Assembly (NCBI GenBank): GCA_964370115.1 | Contig: CAYJIA010000017.1 | Location: 1 to 39,008 of the forward strand | Direction: 5' to 3' | Length of the DNA: 39,008 bases | Source of the DNA: SIG603 sp964370115 | Lineage (GTDB): Bacteria > Bacillota > Clostridia > Oscillospirales > Acutalibacteraceae | Part shown: positions 15,505-23,644 of the stretch, one piece after another | How the letters are laid out: every line of letters starts with the position of its first letter | Position numbering within the stretch: position 1 is the stretch's first letter | The notes under the pieces: generated by a model | The model's database searches: none | Told to the model about the DNA's origin: nothing | Seen by the model: the letters and a program-made list of their open reading frames with translations, nothing else | Position numbers and translations under genes: made by a program

Positions 15505-16347
15505 TCACGCCTGCCTTTCAAGAATGTCCGACATCATATTTTTAGCAAATACCAATGCATCGTACCAATTGTCATCGGTATGCCACAGTTCTGTTACGTA
15601 TCTTTTTACTCCAAGTTCATTATACGCAAGCTCTAATATGCTTTCAAAATCAACATGTCCTGTACCAAATTCAATTTCTCTGAATTTTCCCGGCACACTT
15701 TCTTTTAAATGCATCGCTACAATATGACCTTTTGCGCACTCAAAATCTTTAAGTGTATCTGTACCATACATCAAGTTCGCGTTTGTTACGTTTCCTGTGT
15801 CTGGATAAACACTTAGGTATGGTGAGTTTATTAAATTTACATATTCCATGCATTTTTCACAGGTGTTCATAAACTCGGTTTCCATTATTTCAAAGCCAAG
15901 CATAACGCCATACGCGCTTGCGATATCGGTAGAAATTTTAAGATTTTTCTTAAAATTCTCTATCGTTTTTTCATTTGACTCTTCATAGTATACGTCATAT
16001 CCTGCAAGCTGAATAATTCTAATGCCTAAGTCAGACGCCAAAATTATTGCCCTTTCCATAATTTCCATTGCTTTTTTTGCGGTCTCAGGATTTTCGCTTC
16101 CAAGTGGATATTTTCTGTGTCCACTAAGGCATATAGAGCCAAAGCTTACGCCCACATCAAGACCTGCCTGCAATATTTCGGCTCTTTCTTCTTTTGACAT
16201 GTCTAGCCTTTGCAGTTTTTCATCTGTTTCATCAATGCTCAGCTCCACAAAGTCAAAACCTGCCTTTTTAGCACATTCCAATTTTTCTTTAAGAGAAAGT
16301 GCATTTGGCATAGCTTTTTCGTAAAGTCCTATTGTATATTTTTTCAT
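15505..16347 (-). CDS. ulaE: L-ribulose-5-phosphate 3-epimerase (UlaE/SgbU-like)
   Basis: A 280-residue TIM-barrel xylose-isomerase-like epimerase, expected to convert L-xylulose 5-phosphate to L-ribulose 5-phosphate. The N-terminal IGLYEKAMPN followed by GFDFVELSIDETDEKLQRLDM, the middle SICLSGHRKYPLGS and LGFEIMETEFMNT, and a C-terminal VTELWH are typical of UlaE. Its length is near the E. coli enzyme. It overlaps the upstream propeller-like gene by 4 bases (ATGA-type) and abuts araD, so all are translated from one message. Shine-Dalgarno GGTGGAGG lies just before the ATG. Confidence 0.92.
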   Translation of the reverse strand: MKKYTIGLYEKAMPNALSLKEKLECAKKAGFDFVELSIDETDEKLQRLDMSKEERAEILQAGLDVGVSFGSICLSGHRKYPLGSENPETAKKAMEIMERAIILASDLGIRIIQLAGYDVYYEESNEKTIENFKKNLKISTDIASAYGVMLGFEIMETEFMNTCEKCMEYVNLINSPYLSVYPDTGNVTNANLMYGTDTLKDFECAKGHIVAMHLKESVPGKFREIEFGTGHVDFESILELAYNELGVKRYVTELWHTDDNWYDALVFAKNMMSDILERQA

Positions 16348-17387
16348 GCCTCCACCTCATACCAAGCAATTTCATTTGTCTCTCTATTTGCCGATACAAC
16401 ATATGTTTTGTCTGCATGCACATAAGAAAATACGTTTGCAGGGCCGACGTTTTCATCATAAACTTCTGTCTTATACTCGCCGTTTTCAAAGTATATACCC
16501 ATAAGTTTTCTGTCGCCTTCACGGTTTCCTATGAGCATCATATTTTTTCCTAAGATTTTACCCGACCAGATTGCGTGAGAGAATTTAAACTCTGTATCAA
16601 GGCTTTTAATATGCACTGCCTTATCGCTAACTATCTTATACATATCTACATTTGCACCATGAAAGGCAGAAAACACAAGCATTTCTAAATTTCCATCACC
16701 GTCTAAATCTGTCAAGGTCATGTCGCTTGCAGGCGTATTTAACAGTTCTGTTACGTCAAAATCGCCGTTCTCATTTTCTGGAGGAGTAAATTTATATACA
16801 CCGTTTTCACTACCTATCACACTGTAATTGTAGCCGTTTTCACTGCCTCTAAAGTAGCCGTGATTTTTCAGAAGCTCGTCTTTTATGACCTTCATTTCAA
16901 GCTGATTATCCTCATTGTACGAAGATAAATCTGTCGGCAACTTACATGCATACACTTTTCCTTTATAAGACCAATCGTCCTTAAAGTCTCTACCCGAGCA
17001 AAGTGCTGCTGCTATTAGATAATTCACACCGTTTCTCTCTATGATGTCAAATCTGTGCACATGTGGCAAGTCGACTAGGGTTTTTATATCCCATGAACCG
17101 TTTTCTTTTGGAGTTACAACAACTATTTTCGCCTCTTTTGAATCATTTGGCGAATAAAATTTATGTGTAGCCAAAAATTGTCCGTTTCCATTTGGCACCT
17201 GTACCATTGACATAGTTCCGCCAGGACTTGTCCACACAGTTTCAATATATTCTCCCTTCGCGCTAAAGAGCATACATCTATCCACTTTTTCGGCCGCAAC
17301 CAAGATGCACTCCTCTCCCTTATAATTTAAGGGAGCAATGGAGTAGCATTTTTCAAGCTCATGAGTTTTAAATTTATTTAGCCTCAT
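16344..17387 (-). CDS. Unknown beta-propeller-like protein in the ula cluster
   Basis: A 347-residue protein without signal peptide or membrane segment, so probably cytoplasmic. The sequence is a series of beta-strand-rich segments of about 45-50 residues with blade-like patterns (for example YKGEECILVAAEK, NGNGQFLATHKFYS, NGVNYLIAAALCS). One DLDGDGNLEMLVFSA segment resembles the calcium-binding loop of FG-GAP/VCBS repeats. I read it as a beta-propeller; no catalytic function is evident. It lies between ulaG and ulaE with a 12-base gap and a 4-base overlap respectively, which ties it to the same sugar-acid pathway. The ATG at 17387 has AGGTG 7 bases upstream; an in-frame GTG at 17396 is less likely. 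Confidence 0.7.
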   Translation of the reverse strand: MRLNKFKTHELEKCYSIAPLNYKGEECILVAAEKVDRCMLFSAKGEYIETVWTSPGGTMSMVQVPNGNGQFLATHKFYSPNDSKEAKIVVVTPKENGSWDIKTLVDLPHVHRFDIIERNGVNYLIAAALCSGRDFKDDWSYKGKVYACKLPTDLSSYNEDNQLEMKVIKDELLKNHGYFRGSENGYNYSVIGSENGVYKFTPPENENGDFDVTELLNTPASDMTLTDLDGDGNLEMLVFSAFHGANVDMYKIVSDKAVHIKSLDTEFKFSHAIWSGKILGKNMMLIGNREGDRKLMGIYFENGEYKTEVYDENVGPANVFSYVHADKTYVVSANRETNEIAWYEVEA

Positions 17388-17399
17388 TTTAGTCACCTA

Positions 17400-18458
17400 T
17401 TAAAGAATTGATCTAAACGGTACGTTAGGCTCCACTGTGAATGAATCTTCAAATCCACGTCTGTAGTGGTACTGGATTTTATCTTTGTCTTGCGGATACA
17501 CAAATTTTGCGCCTACATCCCAGATGAAAGGTTTAAATTTATACTCAAGAACATGTTTTTTGTAGTTATATAGCATTAATATTTCTAGTGGATCGGCCTT
17601 GAAGTTTGTCCACACATCGTGGTGGAAAGGTATGACAACTTCTGTGTTTAATGACTCAGCCATTCTTAAAATGTCGATAGAAGTCATTTTGTCTTGGCAG
17701 CCTGCTGGATTTTCACCATATGAGCCTAAAGCTACATCGATTTTATGATCTTTTCCGTGTTTTGCATAATATACAGAGTAATGTGAGTCGCCGCTGTGAT
17801 AAATATTTCCGCCTGTTGTTTTAATTAAGAAGTTAACAGCCTTGTCGTCCATGTCATTTGGGCAAGTGTTTGTTATGTCTTTGTCGGCAGTTACAAGGCA
17901 AGTTCTATCAAATGAGTCAAGTATTACTATCTCAATATCCTTAACTTTTACTACATCACCTGGTCTTACTGTGATACATCTCTCTTCTGGAACACCGTAG
18001 CTAAGCCATTTTTTCACACTCTCTAAAGGTCCGATAAATGGCACATCGTCTTTGCAGTTTTGCATTACAGCAGCCGCAAAAAATGGGTCTATATGGTCAT
18101 TGTGATAGTGAGTCGAAAGCACTGCATCAACTGTTGTAACGGCAAATGGATCATACACAATTGGAGCCGCACGAAGGTTTGGTTGAGTGTTAATACCGCC
18201 CGTCATGTTCATCATTTGGTGGAATTTATCCATATGTGGATTTTTTTGTGAACGTTTGCCGTTTCCAAACCACAAGTCTATTGCTATGTTTGTGTTATGC
18301 TCTGATTTAATCCACACGCCTGTACAGCCAAGCCACCACATTGCAAATGAATTTTTCTCTACATTTGTATTGTCTATTTCTTCATTTAGCCAAGTTCCCC
18401 ACTCAGGAAACGCGCCTAATATCCATTTTTCTCTAGTCATGTCGCTTATCATGCTCAT
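17400..18458 (-). CDS. ulaG: L-ascorbate-6-phosphate lactonase-like metallo-hydrolase
   Basis: A 352-residue metallo-beta-lactamase-fold protein that matches E. coli UlaG closely in length and in remembered sequence (TREKWILGAFPEWGTWLNEEI, MWWLGCTGVW, GDVVKVKDIEI, YHSGDSHYSVYYAKHG, GSYGENPAG). The metal motif HxHxDH is present as H117-Y-H119-N-D121-H122. UlaG hydrolyses L-ascorbate 6-phosphate to 3-keto-L-gulonate 6-phosphate. It is the first gene of a four-gene minus-strand operon whose promoter faces a divergent DeoR-type regulator. Shine-Dalgarno AAAGGAG lies 8 bases before the ATG. The actual substrate here is less certain, because the usual UlaD and PTS partners are not in the window. 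Confidence 0.92.
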   Translation of the reverse strand: MSMISDMTREKWILGAFPEWGTWLNEEIDNTNVEKNSFAMWWLGCTGVWIKSEHNTNIAIDLWFGNGKRSQKNPHMDKFHQMMNMTGGINTQPNLRAAPIVYDPFAVTTVDAVLSTHYHNDHIDPFFAAAVMQNCKDDVPFIGPLESVKKWLSYGVPEERCITVRPGDVVKVKDIEIVILDSFDRTCLVTADKDITNTCPNDMDDKAVNFLIKTTGGNIYHSGDSHYSVYYAKHGKDHKIDVALGSYGENPAGCQDKMTSIDILRMAESLNTEVVIPFHHDVWTNFKADPLEILMLYNYKKHVLEYKFKPFIWDVGAKFVYPQDKDKIQYHYRRGFEDSFTVEPNVPFRSIL

Positions 18459-18499
18459 AAAATTACTCCTTTAAATATAAGTTTAATTGATTTAAGCTC

Positions 18500-18528
18500 A
18501 TTCTAGCACATAAACCTCGTTATTTAAA
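18500..18528 (-). promoter_or_regulatory. ulaG: Promoter of the ulaG operon
   Basis: On the minus strand, TTTAAA (18523-18528), a 17-base spacer and TAGAAT (complement of 18500-18505). The -35 is poor. The element is 42 bases upstream of the ulaG start. Confidence 0.5.
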
Positions 18529-18563
18529 GGGGTTTTTATGATTTGTTCCGCTTTTTTATGAGC

Positions 18564-18607
18564 ATTTTTGCAAAAATATTGAAAATTTGTGCCTCAGCTA
18601 TTATAAT
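18564..18607 (+). promoter_or_regulatory. Promoter and palindromic operator of the DeoR-type regulator gene
   Basis: TTGAAA (18579-18584), a 17-base spacer and TATAAT (18602-18607) form a near-consensus promoter. A perfect 14-bp palindrome, ATTTTTGCAAAAAT (18564-18577), touches the -35 and sits between the two divergent promoters, a natural site for the regulator encoded next. Confidence 0.65.
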
Positions 18608-18643
18608 AAGATAAAAATAACTTCTGTTAAAGGAACGATTATC

Positions 18644-19411
18644 ATGAAACAATCATTAGAAGTAGTTAAAAAACGCAGAGATGAAATCATAAATATACTC
18701 AGAGATGGCGAAAATATAAGCAATGATAACTTGTCAAAAATGCTTAAAACCTCTGCTCTTACAATAAGGAGAGACTTGCAGTATCTTGAGGATAAAGGCG
18801 TAGTAAAAAGACATTACGGCGGCGCAGTGCTTACATCTAAAGCCTACAATTTCGACGAGGCAGACCTTTCAGAAATCCAAAAAAACAAGCTACACATAGC
18901 CAAATTTGCGGCAAATTTAATTTTACCTGGAGATATAATTTTCATAAATTCAAGTTCTACGGCTTTAAGTCTTTTGAAGTATGTAGGTGATAAGCACGTT
19001 GTGGTCGTGACAAATAATGGTAAAATCTTGAGCATGAATTTGCCACCAAATGTAGAAGTTCTGCTTACAGGCGGTCAAGTTCATGGCAAAAAACAGTCAA
19101 TGGTAGGCGACTTTGCAACTGAGCTTGTCAAAAATATCTCGGCATCAAAGTGCTTTATGGGAGTTAGCGGAATTAACTATAAAACGGGCATAAGCACAGC
19201 AGTAATGCAAGAAACGCTTATAAATAAAGAAATGATGAACCGAACATTTGGCTCGGTCTATGTTTTAGCAGACAGCACAAAAATTAATTGCCCTAATAAC
19301 TTTTCAAGTGGAGACATAAAAAAAGTGTCGTATTTGATTACCGACAAAGATATCAAAAGCGACGACAAAAATGGCTTTGAAAAAGAAGGCGTATCTGTTT
19401 ATACCGTATAA
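18644..19411 (+). CDS. DeoR-family transcriptional regulator
   Basis: A 255-residue sugar-responsive repressor. The N-terminal winged helix-turn-helix (about 8-60) contains the DeoR signature TSALTIRRDLQYLEDKGVVKRHYGGA. The C-terminal effector domain (about 75-240) has the phosphosugar-binding features seen in DeoR proteins (FINSSSTALSLLKY, VVTNNGKI, GGQVHGKKQSMVG, CFMGVSGIN, LADSTKI). The E. coli ascorbate repressor UlaR belongs to the same family. It is divergent from ulaG and 12 bases upstream of an FGGY kinase, so it likely controls both units. The start ATG 18644 has AAAGGA upstream; an earlier in-frame start at 18587 would lie across the promoter. Confidence 0.92.
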   Translation: MKQSLEVVKKRRDEIINILRDGENISNDNLSKMLKTSALTIRRDLQYLEDKGVVKRHYGGAVLTSKAYNFDEADLSEIQKNKLHIAKFAANLILPGDIIFINSSSTALSLLKYVGDKHVVVVTNNGKILSMNLPPNVEVLLTGGQVHGKKQSMVGDFATELVKNISASKCFMGVSGINYKTGISTAVMQETLINKEMMNRTFGSVYVLADSTKINCPNNFSSGDIKKVSYLITDKDIKSDDKNGFEKEGVSVYTV

Positions 19412-19423
19412 AGGAGAGCAAAA

Positions 19424-20863
19424 ATGATTTTAGTAATAGACATAGGCACCTCAAGCATGAGGAGCATGATAATAGACGACAATGGAGCTATTCTAGAAAA
19501 ATGCCAAAAAGAATACAGTCTTGACATAATAAGCGACACCGAAATTGAAATTAATCCTCAAATTGTAAAAGACAGTGTAGCAGATACTTTTAAAGAGCTT
19601 TCTACTATTATAAATAAAAACAATTATAAAATCGAGGCAATCTCACTCACCGCACAGCGCTCTTCTGTAATTGCCGTCGATAAAAACGGATGTAAACTTC
19701 ATAACGCTATAATGTGGCAGGACGTAAGAACCAGAGACATCTGCAAAGAACTTTCACCATTTGAAGACGAGGTCTTCTCCATTTGTGGTATGAAAATCAC
19801 CACGACTTTTTCTGCCACCAAAATGCTATATTATAAAAGGCATCTAAAAGATATCTACGACAAAGCCTACAAGCTCATAGGCTTTCAAGAATATATACTA
19901 CATTTTTTAACAAATGAATTTGTAACCGATACTTCAATCGCCAGCAGAACTCTACTTTTTGACATACAAAAACTAGAATGGTCTAACAGGCTTTTAGATA
20001 TTTTTGAAATAGACAAAGACAAGCTTTGCACTATCGCAGACGTGGGTAGTGTCGTATCAAACGCAACAGATGAAGTGAAAGCTTTACTTGGCACTGACTA
20101 TGATATACCAGTCGTTTCGGCAGGCGGCGACCAACAATGCGCCTCCCTTGGACTGGGTTGTATCTTAGAGGGCGACGCCACAGCAAACTCAGGAACAGGC
20201 TCGTATATAATAGCGCTATCCGACAAAGCTATTTTCGACAAAGAAAAAAGAATAAACTGCAATGTCTCTGCAATCCCCGACAAATGGATTTTAGAGGGCA
20301 CTGTTTTGGGTGCTGGAAAAGTTATGGACTGGTTCAAAACGGAATTTTTCGGTGGTGATGTAAAAGCGTTTGATAGAGCCTGTGAAAACACGGATTTAGG
20401 CTCAAATGGAGTAATAATTTCACCGTCCTTTGTCGGCAAAGGAACTCCCACTTGGAACGCAAACGCAAAAGGTGGAATTTGGGGACTTTCTTTAAACAAT
20501 ACTAAAAACGACTTCGCAAGAGCCTTGCTAGAGGGAATATCCTCAGACATGGCAGACTGTCTAAAGTTAGTTGATGAAATCGCCGACACTCCTATAAACA
20601 ATGTAAAAATTGCAGGCGGACTCACAAAAAATGAAGTATACAACCAAATCCAATGTGATATGTATGAAAAAACAGTTATAAAACCGCAGGTCGCAGAAGC
20701 CACGGCACTAGGCGCATTTATATCGGCAAAAAAAGCGATAAGCGATAAATCTTACGCCGAGATTATAAACGAAATAGAGACAAATCCTAAAATTTATCAA
20801 CCAATAAAGGAAAACAGTAATCTTTATAGTGAGATAAATAAAAAAAGACAAAAGTTTTACTAA
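19424..20863 (+). CDS. FGGY-family carbohydrate kinase
   Basis: A 479-residue sugar kinase. The N-terminal ATPase motif VIDIGTSSMRSMIID, the ISLTAQRSS stretch, the WQDVRT substrate loop and a late adenosine-binding IAGGLTKNEVYNQI mark it as FGGY. Candidate catalytic Asp lies in SAGGDQQCASLG. It should phosphorylate a ketopentose or related sugar with ATP. L-xylulose is an attractive guess, because L-xylulose 5-phosphate would feed the UlaE and AraD enzymes encoded nearby, but FGGY specificity cannot be read reliably. It is co-transcribed with the DeoR-type gene, with Shine-Dalgarno AAAGGAG. A pair of small hairpins follows. Confidence 0.9.
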   Translation: MILVIDIGTSSMRSMIIDDNGAILEKCQKEYSLDIISDTEIEINPQIVKDSVADTFKELSTIINKNNYKIEAISLTAQRSSVIAVDKNGCKLHNAIMWQDVRTRDICKELSPFEDEVFSICGMKITTTFSATKMLYYKRHLKDIYDKAYKLIGFQEYILHFLTNEFVTDTSIASRTLLFDIQKLEWSNRLLDIFEIDKDKLCTIADVGSVVSNATDEVKALLGTDYDIPVVSAGGDQQCASLGLGCILEGDATANSGTGSYIIALSDKAIFDKEKRINCNVSAIPDKWILEGTVLGAGKVMDWFKTEFFGGDVKAFDRACENTDLGSNGVIISPSFVGKGTPTWNANAKGGIWGLSLNNTKNDFARALLEGISSDMADCLKLVDEIADTPINNVKIAGGLTKNEVYNQIQCDMYEKTVIKPQVAEATALGAFISAKKAISDKSYAEIINEIETNPKIYQPIKENSNLYSEINKKRQKFY

Positions 20864-20890
20864 ATTTTTTACAAAAAATTTCAGGTTCTT

Positions 20891-20926
20891 AGGACTGCGT
20901 CCTACGTTGTTTTCCGCAGAAAACAA
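20891..20926. terminator. Two small hairpins between convergent kinase and LysR-type genes
   Basis: AGGAC-TGC-GTCCT (20891-20903) and TTGTTTTC-CGCA-GAAAACAA (20907-20926) are perfect stems. Neither has a convincing U-tract, so termination activity is tentative. Confidence 0.45.
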
Positions 20927-20982
20927 AATCCCATACTTAAAAAAAAACGCAGAAAAGGTAAATTTAAATTTCCACATTAACC

Positions 20983-21858
20983 CTATCTAAAACTTTGCAA
21001 ACTATCTATCACCAATTTAAGCGAATTTGTCAAGAACGTGTCCTTGTGATATGCAATACTAAACTCCCTGTCCCACTCATTTGAATTTAGGGACAGGGTT
21101 TTTATTTCGCCCGTTGCTATCTCTTTTTCGAGCAGCATCTGGGACATAACTGCAAGACAGTTGTTATTTATTATGGCGTGTCGCATCGCCTCAGGAAAAG
21201 GCGCCTCAATTTTTGGAATAATTTCCACCGAATAACGCTGTAAATATTCATCAAAGCTGCGCCTTGTTCCGCTTCCCTCTTCGCGAACAACAAATTCTCG
21301 ATTTGCTAGGTCTTGTGCTGTAAAACTTTTTTTCGCCCCAAACTCGTGGTTTGCACCAAAAGCCAAAACCAATTTATCTCCTTTGACAGGTATGGTGATA
21401 ATATCTTTGTCTTTTATCACACCCTCGACAAGTGCTATATCAATTTGCCCGTTTAAAATCTTTTTCTCGATAATATCTGTGTTATGTATAGACGAGGTAA
21501 GCGAAATGTCTGAAAATTCCTTTTGATAAGCTTTTAAAAAATCAGGCAAAATGCAACAGCCACAAGTAATTGTTGCACCCAAATGAATATGGTTTTTTGC
21601 AGATTTCTCCCTAAGTGCCGCCTCTAAAGTATCAAATTTCAAAACAACCACCTTTGCATGTTCTTGCAAGATTTTTCCATTGTCGGTAATATACAAGCGC
21701 TTTGAAAGTCTGTGAAAAAGTTGAGTATTGTAATGGCTTTCAAGCTCTTTTATCGCCTGACTTATTGTTGACTGAGAAAAATGCAAATTCACCGCAGCCT
21801 TGCTCATGCTAGCACACTGGCAAACCTCTAAAAATATTCTTAAATGCCTTATCGTCAT
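20983..21858 (-). CDS. LysR-family transcriptional regulator
   Basis: A 291-residue LysR-type regulator. The N-terminal winged helix (residues 1-60) has the standard MTIRHLRIFLEVCQCASMSKAA followed by HFSQSTISQAIKELE. The C-terminal effector domain begins near residue 88. It is divergent from the CoA-disulfide-reductase-like gene. An LTTR-type palindrome (T-N11-A) lies 25 bases from its start. The position suggests it activates the reductase genes in response to a sulfur or nitrogen signal, in the manner of CysL or related regulators. Shine-Dalgarno AGGAGAG precedes the ATG. The effector is unknown. Confidence 0.92.
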   Translation of the reverse strand: MTIRHLRIFLEVCQCASMSKAAVNLHFSQSTISQAIKELESHYNTQLFHRLSKRLYITDNGKILQEHAKVVVLKFDTLEAALREKSAKNHIHLGATITCGCCILPDFLKAYQKEFSDISLTSSIHNTDIIEKKILNGQIDIALVEGVIKDKDIITIPVKGDKLVLAFGANHEFGAKKSFTAQDLANREFVVREEGSGTRRSFDEYLQRYSVEIIPKIEAPFPEAMRHAIINNNCLAVMSQMLLEKEIATGEIKTLSLNSNEWDREFSIAYHKDTFLTNSLKLVIDSLQSFR

Positions 21859-21882
21859 TTTATATGCTCTCCTGCTTTATCT

Positions 21883-21948
21883 ATCGGGTTTACCGATGTT
21901 TTTAATTAAATAATATCGCTTTTAATTATATATGTCAAGTGATATAAT
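21883..21948 (+). promoter_or_regulatory. LysR-type operator and promoter in the divergent region
   Basis: A perfect palindrome, ATCGG-GTTTA-CCGAT (21883-21897), contains T-N11-A, the standard LysR-type box. A -10 TATAAT (21943-21948) with no good -35 serves the reductase genes, consistent with an activated promoter. A looser ATATC...GATAT repeat lies in between. Confidence 0.6.
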
Positions 21949-21985
21949 TGACTAAGAAATTAAACTACGGGTTTGGAGGGATATA

Positions 21986-23611
21986 ATGAAAGTATTAATC
22001 ATCGGCGGAGTTGCCGCAGGCACGAAAGTTGCGGCAAAGCTAAAAAGAGAAGACAGAAGCATAGATGTAACTATCATAACAAAGAGCAGTAATATTTCTT
22101 ATGCAGGTTGTGGTTTACCCTACTATGTCGGAAATGTAATTGAAGATAAATCGGAGCTTATTATTAACACCCCAAAGGCTTTTGAGGGTCTAACAGGTGC
22201 AAAAGTCGTCACCGAAACCCAAGTAACAAAAGTAGACGTAAATGCAAAGAACATTACAGCAGTCACTCTTGCCACTGGCGAAGAAAACAGCTATAACTAT
22301 GACAAATTGGTAATAGCCAGCGGTGCATCGGCGATTATTCCACCTATCGAGGGTGTTGACTTGAAAAACGTTTTTGTAATGCGCACACCAGAAGATGCCT
22401 TTTCTATTAGAGATGCAATAAAAGACTCTGACATAAAGCGCGCCGTAGTAGTAGGTGGTGGATTTATAGGCCTTGAAATCGCAGAAAATCTGAGTGCACG
22501 GGGTATTCGAGCCACGATTATAGAGGCACAAGACCATGTGTTATCTACAATTTTAGACCCCGAACTTTGCGAGTATGTCGAGACAAAAATGGCTATGTCT
22601 GGTGTGATGGCAATGACAGGAGTAAAGCTTTCGAGCATTACAGGCGACGGCAAGGTAGAGAAAGTTATCACGACAAAAAGACCACTTAAAACCGACGCAG
22701 TCATACTTGCCGTTGGAATTAGAGCTAACACCGAATTTTTAGAGGGTACAAATATCGATACCGAAAACGGCGTTATTTTAACCGATGATAATTTCGAAAC
22801 CAGTGTAAAAGACGTGTATGCAGTCGGCGACTGCGCCTATGTAAAAAACAGGCTTACTGGCCAAAAAGCATGGTCGCCAATGGGTTCTACCGCAAATATC
22901 GCAGGTAGAATTGTTGCGCAAAATATCGTTTCAAACAATAAAAACTACGCTGGCGTTTTGGGTACAGCCATTGCTAAACTTCCAGGTGATATAAATATAG
23001 CTGCAACGGGGCTGACAGAAGCCGTGGCAAAGAACGAAGGTTATAATGTAATCACTGTCACATCAGCCTTAAACGACAAAGCAGAGTATTACCCAGATGC
23101 TGGAACTATCATTATAAAGCTTGTCGCCGACAAAGACACAAAAAAACTTTTAGGCATACAAGTTGTGGGTAGCTATGGTGTCGATAAAATTGTAGACATT
23201 GCAGTCACTGCAATTTCCTTGGGTGCGACTATTGACAGCCTGTTAAATTTAGACTTCGCCTATGCCCCACCATTTTCAACTGCTATCCACCCAATTTCAC
23301 ACGCTCTAAATATTTTAATGAACAAAATCGAGGGCAAAATAAAAACCGTCACACCACTGGAGTTTTCATCACTTGATTTATCGGAGTATAAGTTAATAGA
23401 CGTTTCAAGATCGCCAGCTGTTGACAATGCAACATTTGTAGAGCTCAATGACTTAACAGAAAATTTTGACACTTTTTCAAAAGACGATAAACTAATGATA
23501 ATTTGCACAAAAGGCAGACGCGCATATATGGCGCAAAACCGTTTAGACTACTATGGTTTTAAAGACACTACGGTACTTGAAGCGGGCACAACATTTAATG
23601 ATATCAATTAA
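21986..23611 (+). CDS. CoA-disulfide reductase-like flavoprotein with C-terminal rhodanese domain
   Basis: A 541-residue fusion. Residues 1 to about 440 are a pyridine nucleotide-disulfide oxidoreductase: FAD motif IIGGVAAG, the single redox Cys at residue 42 in YAGCGLPYY, NAD(P)H motif VVVGGGFIGLE, a second FAD motif DVYAVGDCA, and a C-terminal dimerisation domain. Residues of about 450-541 form a rhodanese module with the persulfide-forming Cys507 in CTKGRRAY. Such CoADR-Rhd fusions reduce CoA-disulfide, CoA-persulfide or polysulfide with NAD(P)H. It is the first gene after the LysR-type divergent promoter, 33 bases ahead of a siroheme reductase gene, pointing to sulfur metabolism. Shine-Dalgarno is GGAGGG. 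Confidence 0.9.
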   Translation: MKVLIIGGVAAGTKVAAKLKREDRSIDVTIITKSSNISYAGCGLPYYVGNVIEDKSELIINTPKAFEGLTGAKVVTETQVTKVDVNAKNITAVTLATGEENSYNYDKLVIASGASAIIPPIEGVDLKNVFVMRTPEDAFSIRDAIKDSDIKRAVVVGGGFIGLEIAENLSARGIRATIIEAQDHVLSTILDPELCEYVETKMAMSGVMAMTGVKLSSITGDGKVEKVITTKRPLKTDAVILAVGIRANTEFLEGTNIDTENGVILTDDNFETSVKDVYAVGDCAYVKNRLTGQKAWSPMGSTANIAGRIVAQNIVSNNKNYAGVLGTAIAKLPGDINIAATGLTEAVAKNEGYNVITVTSALNDKAEYYPDAGTIIIKLVADKDTKKLLGIQVVGSYGVDKIVDIAVTAISLGATIDSLLNLDFAYAPPFSTAIHPISHALNILMNKIEGKIKTVTPLEFSSLDLSEYKLIDVSRSPAVDNATFVELNDLTENFDTFSKDDKLMIICTKGRRAYMAQNRLDYYGFKDTTVLEAGTTFNDIN

Positions 23612-23644
23612 TAAAATAATAAAATAAAAAGGACGGAACTAAAA

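Noticed and set aside
18472..18496. TTTAA words repeated in the ulaG leader, resembling the two-component operator
   Set aside because: Spacings are 12 and 10 bp, the G positions are not conserved and the direction is opposite to ulaG transcription.
20098..20703. 201-codon open frame on the minus strand inside the FGGY kinase gene
   Set aside because: Fully antisense to a well-supported kinase, with no ribosome site and a biased composition typical of a shadow frame.
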